Positions 48,613-61,800 of a stretch of 64,000 nucleotides of DNA are shown here, in pieces. Below the pieces are notes generated by a model. That model saw only the letters and a program-made list of their open reading frames with translations. It was not told the DNA's origin and did not search any database. The stretch comes from Rosa chinensis (Eukaryota; Streptophyta; Magnoliopsida; Rosales; Rosaceae). The first letter of the stretch is position 1; every line of letters begins with the position of its first letter. Location: positions 930,001-994,000 of the forward strand of contig NC_037090.1 in assembly GCF_002994745.2 (NCBI RefSeq). The letters run 5' to 3'. The translations under genes were made by a program, and so were the position numbers.

Positions 48613-51600
48613 CTAGGTCCTAGAGTTGTCCAAGGCCAACATAGTACTGAGGTTCATGGGGTGCATGTACTCTTCGGTCCCAGTCAGGATTTGCTGCACA
48701 ATGATCCTATTAGCCTTCTCCGAAGGATGGAACGGATCCCAAAACGCGTACAAGTCTCTGTTCGGGCACAGGTTCGAAAGGGGTGTGCATAGTCCGATCC
48801 CATTGTAAGGTCCTTGGCCACAACAGGCTATCTTTGATGTTACAAACCCGTAGGCAGCGGGGTTACTAACGAAATCCATGTGCATTTGGTAGGCGTTTGC
48901 GGCAATGAAGACGTTGGACCCGAGATCGCTGTTGAGCGAGCTGATCATTTGGACTAGCTGCGGGTTGAAGAGCGAGGCAGCGCGTTGGAGCTCCACGGAG
49001 CACTCCCCGTTTCGGCTATGCATGGCAAGCTCGGCGGGGACACAGCCTAGTGGTCCTGTGCCTGTGACCAGGACTTGACGGGCTCCCAGTTCGTACAGCC
49101 TCTGCATTGTGAAGGCAACATGAAGTCAAGTCGATCATATGGTTCATGTCGTACTTAATACATGTACATAAGAGTCACAGATTGCTAGCTTCTAGCAAGT
49201 GAAAGACAATTAACTGGTAGTTTATATGACCCTATTCATGTTCGATCAGAGTTTTTAGAATGTAGGGGTAATACGTCTGTAAAAATATATCGAATTAAGT
49301 AAAAGAGGAATGTAAAGTAAATTAATTAATTGAAACAAGATGTTAGATGAATTGCCTTAAAAAATTCATGATCGAGAATAATAATTAGGTAAACAAAATA
49401 AGTTAGCATGATGGCCGGGTTCGTCACCATAAATGGTTATCTATCGATCATTGCATTAGCACCATTGAGGTTAGGGCTGGCCTGGCGAACCGTAAAACCG
49501 AAGGAACCGCACCAAACCGCACCGAAAAACCCGGTTCGGTTCGGTTTTAGGGCATATGTATTTACATTTTTCTCGGTTCGGTTCCTGACGAAGTCTTATC
49601 GGTTCGGTTCCGGTTCTTGTTTTTAAAACCCCCTTGGAACCGAAATACAGATGTCAGTGTATAAGTGGATATTAGGGCCGAGCTTATTTCTGTAAAATAG
49701 ACTCATTCTCATTTGATCAGGCGCCAACATCCGATCCTATCCATTCGATCAAAAGTTCAAAACCCTAAAACTTCTCTAGTTCTCTCTATCGCAGTATCAC
49801 ACTATCGCTCACTGCCTCACTCTCTGTGTGTCCAACGCGTCTTCGACGAGCAAGACCATCGCGTCTTCGATTTGTGTTGGGCTGTTAGCCATCTGCGATC
49901 GATTTGGTTGATGCATCCCCGTCTTCGACCTCCATCAATGTAAGTCTGGACCCCAGTCTCATGCTTTTCTTTCACTCCCTCTCTTATCCTTCTCCTTCAT
50001 CTTCTTCTTCTTCTTCTCTCTTCAAGTTTCAGTCTTTGATCTTTCAATTATTTTCCATCGCCGTTGACTTCAGGCGTTATCATGCATGGACCAATCGGTT
50101 ATTGATGACATCTTCAGCCGTCTTCTTGAAGTCCGAGGCCGACCCGGAAAGCAGGTGCAGGCGTGCAGCTATCGGAGTCCGAGATCCGACAACTCTGCTC
50201 TGCCTCTAAAGATATATTCTTGCAACAACCCAATTTGTGGTATAAAAATTCAAACTTTGTTCTTGTTTGTTTCAAAGTTTCAATTTTTGATGGTTTTTGC
50301 TTACTGGGTTTTGTTTACTTGGTTGAATTTGGAATCCTATGTGGTTAATTTGGCAACCCATTTATTCGATTTGATTAGGCAATTACTTGGTCATGGTTGG
50401 TACTTTGATAATTCACAAAGATCATATAATAATTTGCTGATACTAGTTTACCGTGGTCTAAATGGATATTATACCAGAAAAGGAACTGTAAGTTTACCAT
50501 GCACTCGAGCTAGTACTAAAGTGTTAACTCAGAAAATGTCCTTTGCAATCATTATTTTCTTTCTGATACCTACTGAGATATGGATTGATCATACAAACAA
50601 AAAGCAGGTCAATGTTTGCCAAAATCTTGTTTTCTCTGAACATTTGCTTTTCTTCTGTTGTGGTTGAATATTATCATGCATTGATATCTGTTTTCTTCCT
50701 TTTAATGTCTGCATTTTTTATGAGATTAGTGCTATCTGAAGATTGCCTTTTTTTTTAAAGATACGCTATATTGCTTTTGCAGAGTACTCTTGCTCTTGAG
50801 TTATACGTAGAGAACATGCTAAAGTTTGAGAGCGGTGCGCTTGGCTAAGTTGTTCGGGTCTCGGTGGTCGCATATGTTGTGCAACTGCTGCTAGATTTGG
50901 ATGTATGTATATTGAATGTTGAATTTGATTTAGTTATGAAAGAAATGTTGGCATTTATTTATGATAACACTATCATCTGATTTCTACAGTTGGAAATTGG
51001 ATCATTGAAGAATTCTCACAAGATCATGGACTATTTCAGATGGAGCTGGAACACCTTTATCTGAATGATGGTAGTGAGGTATGACTGAGTTGGCTTAAAC
51101 TAGGTAAATTGAAAACATGATGCATGTTAGCTTTGGAACTCTTTTTGAATTAAGGCTGTTTCTAAGGAACTCTTTTTGAGAAACATAGTGTGCTGTGTGG
51201 TTTTTGCTTTTGAAAATAGAACTGATGTATAGGTACTTAAATATAGGTACTGGTTTTTTTTAAAGATTAGTGTTTCATCACTGCTTTCTTTCTAAATGTT
51301 CTGATTTTGTTCAGTGCATTGCAAATTTGCAATATCATTCTATTCTTCTTTATGTACTGTATTAGGAACTGTGGAGCCAATCCATGATGATGCATTTTAT
51401 TTACCACAATAGAATTTGATATTCATTTTGTGTGGGATTGATTGGACTGTGTGGGATTGATGGTTTGAGAATTAGGAACTGGGCATTTTTGTATTTACCA
51501 TGCATTTGAGGTGAACTGGTAAATGGGTTTTCTTTTGCTGTGTCTGTTTTGCTCAGTTTTGTTGTTTGTTAACTGTTAATGAAAAAAATATATTGCATCT

Positions 51601-54209
51601 GTTTTGTTGTTTGTTAACAATCCACTATGCATAAAGGTCTGAACATTTAGGCAGCTTTGAAGTTCAATTTTTTTTTTTAAATTATCCTAATATCATTGAT
51701 TTCAGATTTGTTATTTTGTATGCAGATTTGGTATTGAATCTATTGATGGCATTGATGAAGAGGAACTGAGGAAGCCATGCTGGAAATGTTTGATTGTTTG
51801 CAGTAATGCACTTTGATGAAATATTGATCATTCATGAACTTTTTCAATTTTAGTTGGTTTGTTTCAGTTTGTTTCAATTTTAGTTGGTTTGTTTCTGTTT
51901 GTTTCAATTTTAGTTGGTTTGTTGCATTTTAGTTGGTTTGTTTCAGTATTTTAGTTTGCTGCAAATTGATGCAGTTTCAATATTTTGTGTGTTTGATGGT
52001 TTAATAATGCTTTCATCAGTTTCATGCTTTGAGAGTTTGGGAGTTGGCTAGAAATTTCTAATTTGTTATGTTGATGTTGATTGTTGAGTTTTATGAGTGA
52101 TGGTATTTGCAATATTGAATCATTTGAATGTATATATGGAAATCAGGAAAACTGGAAGCTGCAGACTAGAAAAGGCTGAAAAACAGTTTTTCTGTATGAA
52201 AAAACCGAGGAACCGTTAGTGGAACCGAACCGAACTTGGAACCGAAAACCGAAAAACCGAAACAGGACCCGAACTGATCTTGGAACCGAAAAACCGAGAA
52301 ACCGACCCGAATATGGTCGGTTCGGTTCTATATCGGTTCTTGATACAAAAAACATCATACCCGAACCGATTATGTGTTCTCGGTTCCGGTTCCGGTTTCT
52401 GGACTTGAAAGTGTAGAACCGACTCAGGCCAGCCCTAATTGAGGTATAGTTCGAGACCTCCGATCTCATTCCTACTTTATTGTTATAAGCATGAATCTTA
52501 ATTTGCATGCATGTTAGTTCATTTTCTAATCATTTAATAATGGTCCGATTGCTTGTTGATCTAAGAGACTAAGGGTACGTTTACTTACTTTGAATGGGAG
52601 GCAAATGATTACATGATAACATTAATGCGTTTATTAACACATAAAGGAATTGGAATGATTCTGGGTAAAAAAATTCATGGATTTACTAACACATGAAGGA
52701 ATAGACCTAGATGTAGATCCCACCTTCTTATCAGGAATCGATTCCTGAATACTCAGAAATTTGATTACGAAGGGAGGAAATGAGTTTATGAATCAATCCT
52801 CCGGAATTAATACCGATTTTTTTTTTCTATTCCACTTATCTCTGATTCATGATTATTTTTTATTTCAATTAAGTAAACGTGCCACGATTCCTACTAATTA
52901 ATGTTTTGGATCCAAAACAGCTTTAAGGTAAGCAGATATAGTCACAAGTGCAATTGACCAAGGGCATGAATGAACATTCTTTGGTTGGTGGTCTCACCAA
53001 CCAAAACATATCTTTCATAATTGCTTGCTCCCCCTTCAGTCACATCACCATTACTACTCACCCTATCCTACCTTCCTGTGACCGGTTCTCAAGACATATA
53101 TGGATATGAATATTGTACGTAGCTCAAATAAGTAAAAGGGTTTGTTGAAAAAATTAAGTGAGTTGTAATAATGCAGCTGCAGAAAAGAATAGAACTATTG
53201 GTACTTGGCTACTTACGTTGAGGATTTTGCGATACTCAGAGATGAGGTAGACGACGTAGTCTGGGAGAGAGTATTGGCGAGACCTAGCAGAGTAGGGAAC
53301 CAAGTAGTAGTTGTTCACAAAGTCATTTCCACCAAGGGTTATAAGGACCAGGGCTCCGTTCACAAGGCTTTGAGTCTGATCAGGTCCGATTAGGGCACTC
53401 ACCCTTGTCTGGTATTGTTCGAAGTATTCCAGTTGCTTGGTGATTCTGATTATGTTAAGCTGCCAAATGATGTAGCATACACATATATATTTAGTCATAT
53501 ATTACTGAAAACACAAAAGAAAGTATGAGTTTCGGTGTGTAGTGACGCAGCGTATCATTTCACGCAAATATTGTTCATGTTTAATTTTTAGACATATATA
53601 ATTATATATGTACACTAAAGACCTAAACTCGGAAATATGTATCGAACCCTATCTATGTTGCCACGTGTTTTATTTTAATAACGTATTAGATGAAAAAAAG
53701 ACTTTCCGGAGTACTAAGATGTACTTACAAACTGGATTCCAGTGTCATTGAGGATTCCAATCCCAGCAGAAGCAAAGTTGGCACCAACAAGTAGGTTTTG
53801 TCCAGTGAGGTGAGGACTCAAGTATGGCAATGTGGGTTCTGACCCAATTGACTCACCTGAAAATATGCAAGACCAAAGTAATGAACACTCACAATCTTCT
53901 AAAATCTAGCTAGTGCTATCCGCATGAGAATTCAATCACAATAAGGACAGCCTAAAATGTAAAAAACATACTGATGAGGTCTGGTATGTTGAGGCCATTA
54001 GAAAACCGTCCGGTTGGTATGTGAGTCGGGTAGTCGATCCCATAAGGGTACGAGTCGGCCCGGGCAGTGGTGACCAAGTAGTCATTGTTGCCATTGTCCA
54101 CCAGCGAATCTCCGAAAACAAAGAATGCTCGTGCCTCGGCTTGACGACCAGCACAAGCAACCAGCAGGACCAAAGCAACCCAAAAAGCCAACATTGTGTT
54201 TGTATGCAT
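48613..54209 (-). CDS. GDSL esterase/lipase C, LTL1-like, with a transposon in intron 3
   Basis: Third tandem lipase. Exons 53972-54209, 53729-53856, 53217-53459 and 48613-49101 give 1098 nt (365 aa). The last exon equals exons 4 plus 5 of copies A and B, so intron 4 has been lost precisely. Start ATG 54209 ([17 protein letters not shown], signal peptide), block [19 protein letters not shown], block [13 protein letters not shown], block [14 protein letters not shown], end [10 protein letters not shown]. No stop or frameshift. Intron 3 is 4.1 kb (49102-53216), of which 2966 bp is a hAT element; donor gtaagt and the acceptor cag remain intact, so correct splicing is plausible. It is the closest of the three to Arabidopsis LTL1 as I recall that sequence. 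Confidence 0.93.
49472..52437. mobile_element. Pack-hAT element carrying a protein phosphatase 1 gene fragment, in intron 3 of GDSL-C
   Basis: 2966 bp with terminal inverted repeats tagggctggcc and ggccagcccta, and the exact 8-bp direct repeat attgaggt at 49464-49471 and 52438-52445, diagnostic of hAT. Subterminal regions (about 49495-49640 and 52205-52420) are dense in inverted copies of the motif ggttcggtt, likely transposase-binding sites. There is no transposase. The interior holds a 5' leader-like CT-rich stretch, a PP1 first-exon copy (50086-50239) and other coding-like pieces, so it has captured host gene sequence. A 36-bp-type minisatellite (tttcaattttagttggtttg units) lies at about 51838-51950. 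Confidence 0.92.
50086..50239 (+). pseudogene. Captured first exon of a type-1 protein phosphatase (TOPP) gene, frameshifted
   Basis: ATG 50086 reads [20 protein letters not shown] then GKQVQ; after an 8-bp duplication (gtgcaggcgtgcag) the frame shifts and the second half reads [20 protein letters not shown] then PNL, ending at a GT donor. Both halves match the conserved N-terminus of plant PP1 catalytic subunits (TOPPs). Catalytic metal-binding motifs (GDIHG, GDYVDRG, GNHE) are absent, so it has no phosphatase activity. It lies inside the hAT element together with what looks like the parental 5' UTR. Confidence 0.85.
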
Positions 54210-54303
54210 TATGAAAAACCTGGTTGCAAGAAACTCGAAAACCGCTTGTTTCTTGCACAGTTAGCTTTGCTCCACTGGTTAGTGAAGTGAAGGAAGGGCT
54301 AGG

Positions 54304-54312
54304 TATATATAT
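54304..54312 (-). promoter_or_regulatory. TATA box of GDSL-C
   Basis: TATA-rich word (atatatata on either strand) about 100 bp upstream of the start codon at 54209. Confidence 0.6.
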
Positions 54313-56587
54313 TGCTCATGCTTCAAGTGTCTGGCATGGTATTAATGGCATCTAGGTTAACAAAATTGGGCCACCATATTTACAGAAGCTGATAGTTCTG
54401 TTCTGGTAGTTGCTGCATGCATTACACTGTACTGATCCACTATGACCTAAATTGACAACTTCCTTTGTATTTTGTAATTAATACCTGCATTGGAAATTTT
54501 GATATAGGTGATTTGACAATCTACTAGCTTTTCAAATTTGCATGGAGTGAAAAAGGAGGTGAAAAATTTGAAGTCTGATGTAGACTCTTCAGCTTTGCTA
54601 CCTACTTGTTACAGCTTTGAAAAAACCAACTAATTTTTTTAGGCCTAGTGATAGTGGTTCCTATATATGTCACAGATATAAAACAAAGTTCCGAAGCATA
54701 AATGATCATCATGATATCATTTTCCATTCAGTAATAACTCTTCACCTCTGTGAGCTGTTGTATCAAATTATGAACAACCAACTTGCATATGTCACAGATA
54801 TCATTTTTCTTCTCTAAACACACACACAAACACATATATGTTAATATGTATATGCATATTTATATCTTATATATATATATTTTCATTTTTTTTTTGTCTT
54901 TCCTTGGTTGAACGGCTGGAATGTGTTAAGCTAGCACTTCATCAAAGTTCATGATCCGGGCTAGTATTTGATTACTGTAATTAGCTTGATAAAACTAGTG
55001 TTCCTTTTAGTTCATGCATGGAACGGAAAAAATTCAATCTCTGAGGGGAAAGAAAAACATGCAGCAGTTTTTTGTTAATTTTTTTTTGTTTTTTATCCGA
55101 GCTTGCATGCCAAACACACAATGGTGTGCTTCTGTTCCCATTCCAGATCCTCTAATCCGCGAGCCAAGAGAAGCGTATTTAAGCATAATATACAAGGGAA
55201 ACATGCATGGCACATGCCTGAACTAATAACTGGGAAACAATTTAATGATCTGGCAGTGGCTTATAGCAGTACCCATGCAGAAACAGATGCATATATACCG
55301 GCCAGTCTCTGATCGAGTATGTTCAATAATGTAATGCTTGTTAGGTTTATTGACTGAGATTTGCTATAATAAGAAGTCTAATTATCTTAGCAAATACACA
55401 TTCAAGCTATTAATTAGGAAGTTGTTTGATGCATTTTTAGCTTTGCCTTGCAGTAGAGGTATGATGGATATATACTGGACATGCAAGAGGGGACAGACTA
55501 AAGGCAAAAGATCAATAGGCCATGTGGTCAAAATAAATAAGGTGGGGTGAGATTCAACTACTTTTAGAGGTTCTTCGTCTACCACCTCACTGTACATTCA
55601 ATTGACTTTATTTATGGGAAAGTTTTATATGCGACTTATTTAGACAAGCTGAGGAGATCTCACCAAAACCCCCAAAATGCTTTGTTTGTAATAAAAGCCT
55701 TCAATTCCAGATCATTTACATGTCACCAACATTACAGTAATAGAAGGCCCCTCATGAAGGTTTATGGAGTGCGATATATTTTTCATTTGTTGGTATTAAT
55801 CTTTTGATACAATCACCTTTCACTCTAGATACAAATGGCTATCACTCTAGATAGAAAATTAAGTGTTTTACTCTAGATACAAACCCGTTGCACTAGAAGT
55901 AGTGATCGATACTCTTAAAGTCTTAATCCCTTATATATGTTAGAACATTGTTCTTGGTCAATATGCAGTAGTAGCTAGTCATTAAGACGTACTGTCTCAA
56001 AATCACAACATCAAGAAAAGAAAAGCAGAACCCCCATTTTGTTTTTCCAGTGAAATTTTCAATTTGCCAAAGCATTAAACTCTCATGCAGCTCCTGCAAA
56101 ACCACACCTACACACTTATTCATTCCCACAGACCAAGAATGATGCTGGATTGCTGGATAAGAAAATATTATTTAAGAAGATCAAAGCCTGGAGATTTTTA
56201 TGTGCAGCCATGCACAGCTAGTGTGCAATAAGTTTGGTGCTAAAAAATTTATAACAGATATACTCGGATTATTATATTTAGAAACTTAAGAGCAAATAAT
56301 AATCAAATCATTCTGAAAAAAGGTTCTCACAGAGTTAATTTTTGTTTTATAAGTTATGTGATACTATATGATGAAATAAGGTTATGAGTTGGTATATAGA
56401 AGATTGAATATGATGCCAGCTTCTTCTACAACAAACACTCACATGGCATAGCTAAATTAGACCAGCAGCCAACTGTACAAGAAATAGACATCTCGATCTG
56501 CCACAGATCCCCAGATTGGTATGATGACCATAAAGTTAGAAGCCAATCTTTTCAGGCTCTTAAATTCTCACCAAGTACAAAAGGTGA
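54313..56587. other. Upstream intergenic DNA of GDSL-C
   Basis: About 2.3 kb, AT-rich, with (CA)n and (TA)n tracts near 54819-54882. Only short frames; no gene, RNA or bounded element recognised. Confidence 0.5.
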
Positions 56588-56592
56588 GTTGG

Positions 56593-57198
56593 TGATGTAG
56601 GACGAAAATGAGCCTGGTTTAACCAAAAAATTAGAAAAATAAAGAAGCGGAGTGGAATCAAGAAGAGTGATTGGAAAATAGGTTTCACGCATAATGAGGT
56701 TACTAGCCACTGCAATATCCAAGAAAATTTGGTTTTGGACTTTTCGGGTTTCTCGTGCGAAAAGTTAGATTATGGATTGTGAATCAGATTGGAATAAAAT
56801 TTGGTTAGAATGTCCGTTTGAGACGCATGATACATTTTCAGAATGGAAACGACGAGATCTTTAAGACTCACTTTAGTGAGCCCTAACGGATTTAGGCCAA
56901 AATATGTCGTTTTAATTATCCGATTTGGGATTTAATATTTTTAGGCTACTTTTACATTTGTTTTAGAATTCTTTTATTTTAGGTTTTTAGTTTCCTTTTA
57001 AATTTGGATTAAAGATTGTTGGATTATGATTTTAGGTCTTGGATGCCTATATAAGCACCATCATGTTTTGTATTAGGATCAGTTTATGATATCAAATTTA
57101 ATAAAATTTAGAGATTTTTCTCTATTTCACTGGTGGACTCCAGAACAATGTCTTTTAGGGTTTATCGCTTGTAAACCCCGTTACTCCCAACTGCGTCA
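56593..57198 (+). mobile_element. Solo LTR, 606 bp
   Basis: Starts TGATGTAGG and ends CTGCGTCA, flanked by the exact 5-bp duplication gttgg at 56588-56592 and 57199-57203. It contains a TATA word (ctatataagcacc, near 57049) and an AATAAAA polyadenylation-like signal near 57100, in the order expected for U3-R-U5 on the plus strand. No internal region or second LTR remains. Confidence 0.9.
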
Positions 57199-57203
57199 GT
57201 TGG

Positions 57204-58620
57204 ATACATATATTTCTTTGTAATTGTCTTCCTATCTAGTTCCCAGTCTACAGTTAATAATCTTTTCCACTTTTGGTAGCCAGCCAGCTATATAGATCGA
57301 TAGTTGACAGTCGTTTCCACTGCTCCTCTCTGATCTCACTAGTTTTTAGTACTATTTTCAGTTTTTCACTGCTGCAAGCCGGTTTGAATTTCGATCGAGT
57401 AATTCTACTATGTCGTACAACATGTCATGTTACATGTACAGCATGTCGGTAAAGAGGGTTAAATTAATTACTAGTCAACCTTTGATCATTTCTGGAAGGA
57501 AGTCGTTTCCTTTGAGTAGATCTATGATGGGTTATCATATTTTCCCCACAGGGTTAATATTCTAGCATGACAAGCTTGGAGTTATTCTTTCAAGAGTTAA
57601 TTAGATCAAAAAATACACCTCTTCTTTCAAATTATGAAGTTTGGTTTTGTCTGATATACATGCTTGGCATTTAAGCAAAGTTTGCAATTAGGGCACATCT
57701 GTTTGTCAAAATCGATCATGTTCCTAGTTAGCTGCACTATTAGCTTTGATGAATCTGACTGAAGTGACTCAAGGTTTGGATCATAAAAGAAAAAACATGT
57801 CATGCTGGGCAAAGGATGTTGCTTTGATTAAGATAATAACAACCAAAATAGAAAGAGATTGGTTACATTAATTAGTGATGTAGAGAACTACTAAATAGTC
57901 ATGGTCATGTGCCTCAACATACTTAAATCAACAAACAGAAGAACGGAGATTGAAAACGTAAACAGATTTCTGGTGTTGCTTCTGACGGGAACATTTGACC
58001 ATCATTGTTTTGGGCAATGATTAGGATAGGCAATTAATTAAGTAAAGAGCCACTCCATCAAGCCCTCCCTATCAAATTGTACACATTTCTAGGCCCAATG
58101 ATACATACATTACCCAACCCAAGATTGGTCTCCCAAAATTTTGTGATCTTAAAAAGAGAGTTGGGCTCTTTCCACATTTCTCCTTCTTGAGGAAAGCTCT
58201 TTATTAATTCCAGAATAGACTTGGGTGTTGATGACTTGCAGTTTATTTATTTATTATTATTATTTTATTTTATTTTAATATATTTTTGTCTTGGGCAAGA
58301 TATAACTTTCTACAATAATATCTCTTTGGTCAAGGGTCAAATGGCGATTGATGACACACTTGATATATTTTCACTCTTCAAAGTTTTGAGAGTAAAAAAT
58401 ATATTGAACTGATTAGACTTGAATGAAAATCCCAAAAGGAAGGAAAATAAAAGATAAAAATAGTTACTTTTTCCGGCAAAATAAAAATCAAGATCAAATT
58501 AATAGACTAAAATATACCAACAAGAGAACCATCCTAAAGGAGTAAAGGACCATATATAACCCACAATGCTACTATATATAATATCCCCTATTCCCCTAGC
58601 TAGCTCCTTATTTAAAACCT
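57204..58620. other. Intergenic DNA 3' of the DREB gene
   Basis: AT-rich, only short frames, no supported gene or bounded element. The right end presumably holds the original DREB 3' UTR. Confidence 0.5.
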
Positions 58621-58836
58621 TTACAAGCTCCATGGAGCTTCTTCCAAAGAAGCCTCCCAACTTACAAAGCCATTTCCACCCATCATAATTCCTATATCAT
58701 TCAACTCTAAGAATTCCCTCTCCCCACAAACTCCAGACCAATCAGCACTCAACACAGGATTACTCTCCCACAAGCAATCATTCTCTCTATTATTACTACT
58801 CCAACCTCCATGCATATCACCTGAATAAGCTTCATG

Positions 58837-61800
58837 CACTACTAGAAAAAGGCCCTAAGGGCACACATAAAATTGGGACAAATGAAAGATGTGTGCCTTT
58901 AAGTGAGCAATAGGCACAGGAGAATATATGTGTCCCTTTAGTTGGAAAAGGAACAGATGAAGTGTCCCCATTTGATAAAAATACCACATACACACTACCA
59001 ATATGTATTTTTATCTCCACAATGGGGAAAAGGGACGGACGAAGTGTCCCTATTTGATAAAAACTAACACGTCTACACTGAAATACGTATTTTATCTCCC
59101 ATTCTCTCTCTCCCGTTTCTTCTGGTTTGTTTTCACGAGGTGTGTATTGCGACTCCACTTCTGTTCCCAGTGCCACATCTCTCTTTGACAAACCCTAATC
59201 GAAGCCATCTCTCAAAAATGAACCCTGACCAAAACCATCTCTGCCTCTAGCTAGGTTATTTGATTTGTAGCTTACGAGTTAGGGGTGGGAAACTTGAAGA
59301 TCTGGGTTGGTTTGGGAAAACTGAAGGGGATCTAGCCTGGGTTTAAGGGTTGTTCAATCTGGGTTCTTTGGTTGTGTTGTTCCATTAGTTTCTTCACCCG
59401 ATTTTCCTTTTGTGTTGTTCAATCCGATTCTTCGATTCGGTACCAATATCTTCTAGTCCTCAAACGCGAGGCGGTACCAATCTCGATCTGTTTCGGTTTT
59501 TTTTTTTCTTTCTTTCTTTTACTGAATTGGAGTTTTTGAATTTGGGTTTGATAGGTGCTGATGGGTTTTTGTGGGTGATTGCAGATCTGTTCGGACACGA
59601 GGAAACATGAGACGATAAGATAAAGGTTGAGGTTTTGTGCCCCTTTTGTGTGGAAGATTTCGATGTCGTTGGGGTATAATTTTGCAAAGAACGGGGTATA
59701 ATTATGCAAGTTTTAATTTTTTTTAAATTTTTTTTTTCAACTTGAAGTATGAAGCTTTGTGCGTAAATTGGTTGATTGGAGCTTGCTTTGTCGTTAGCAT
59801 TGTGTAAAGATGCAACCTTTCAAGTTGTGTTTTATTCACTGTAAATGAACCTGTAAGTTCAATCTGAAGTACAAACCTTGTGGTCAAAGTAGGCTCAAGG
59901 AGATTTTCCTTTGCAGGATAATCTTATCCAAGGTATAATTGTTTATTGGCTTACTTGCTCTTTTCATAGTGAAGTATTGGATTCTCAAGCCATGGCTTTT
60001 GAGATGTTATTTCTGTTATCTTAGAGGCATTTTCATGATTGTCTTCTGTTGAATAGGTTGTTTCCTTGCTGACCTGACAAAGCAAGTGTTTTATGATCTT
60101 TCTGCCAATAAATATCAGGTGCTTTCTTGCTCTGCTACATTTTTTCATTAAAACGTACTCAGGTCTTCTTCACTCATTTAGCCCCTTCTAATTTTTTGTA
60201 TCTACATGCTTTAATTAATTATGATGATTTGGTATTTTAGATAAAGATGAGCCTCACATGAAAAGGAAGGTGCTTGCTGAGGCCAAATTAAGGATGGGGA
60301 TTGATTGAGATTGAAGTTGTACGAGTACTGTAGCCTAAAATTTTTGTATTCATCATATTTCTCCCTGCTTAGTTTCTCGATGGAAGACCCGAAAAGATGA
60401 GCCGCCTATTTTTCTAGGTCGCACCTCTCGCGCCACCATAGGAAAGAGGTAATTGATAATCATTCATTGAGATTATGAGTTCGCTTGGTTTGAGCATTGA
60501 AATGTCAGACTCCAAGTTCAAGAATGTATTTTATATCTTTGATTAGGAGCAAATGGATCGAGTTTTATATTTCTTTTGTGCTTCCCGAGTTTCATATCTT
60601 TTATGTATTTTACAAGCTTGATAGTTGATACATGAAGTCACCAACTGATGTGTATAAGAAATTATGCTGATTTTGAATCAATTTGGCACCTTAAAAATGG
60701 TGAGCAATGTTCAATCAAAATTTAAGATCCAAGGATACAGTGTTGTTGTCAATTGTGTATGAATTTGGACTGCATTGATGAATAGAAGCTTGATACCATT
60801 TGAATAGAACTTATGTTTTGTATTGAATGGATCCATTAGGCTAACTGCATATAAGATTACTAGCATTTGAAAAATCTGTGTTTACTAAGACTCTAAAGAC
60901 AAATGGAAGGGTAGAAGATATGTAACAATGGTATTATTGAAGTACATACAGTGCCACTCCAGTGATTTTTTCTTTTTCTTTTTGATATGCTACAAAAAGT
61001 TATGTTATAACACCAGATTTGCAGTCTTCATAATTTACTATTGTATCTTATGCAGCGGAGCTAATCATGTTCGAGTGCAACGTTATATATAAGTTTGTGC
61101 AGGAACTTCACTTCTTTGTGACTGGAGGTGACGATGAAAATGAACTCATTTTAGCAACTCGATCTACTTCAGGGATTGTTTGATGCAATTGCCCTTGTCT
61201 TGAGGTAGAGTTGTTCATAACTCTTGCCTCTAGCTCTTTATACTTTGGATAATTATTTATTTTTTGACCTTTTGCTATATATTCATACATATTTGCAGAA
61301 AAAATGTCGACAAAAGGGACGCATTAGAGCACCTAGATCTTATACTTCTATAGTTCAATGCTTTGATGTGATCATTGATCAAGGATATGCAATATGTTCC
61401 TTATATATTTACTCTAAAGTTAGCACACTCTTCGAGTGATGAGTATGGTTAAGTCACTTAGATGAAGTGGGCTTGATTTGTTCTTGATCTTAGTTCTGTC
61501 AACAACAAGGATATGATTATACAATGTTTCTTATCTATTCACTCTAAAGTTAGCACTCTCTTCCAGTGATATGGCAAAGTCACCTAGACTAATAACTTTC
61601 TATCTACTTTTGCTATGTGAAGATAATGTTGTTATTTTTTCCAATTTTTTTTTTTTTTTGAGGTTTCACCTGTTACTAAGATGGCTAATGGGAACATGCA
61701 TAAAAATTGATGCTTCTTTATTAATCTGTGATCTTGAAAAGCCACATACTCTTGTCCTGCTAGTTTAGTTCAATGCTATGATTTATGCTAGACCTGTTCA

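Noticed and set aside
48613..49101. A separate truncated GDSL gene
   Set aside because: The missing first three exons are present at 53217-54209 with compatible phases, and the gap is mostly a bounded hAT insertion in intron 3.
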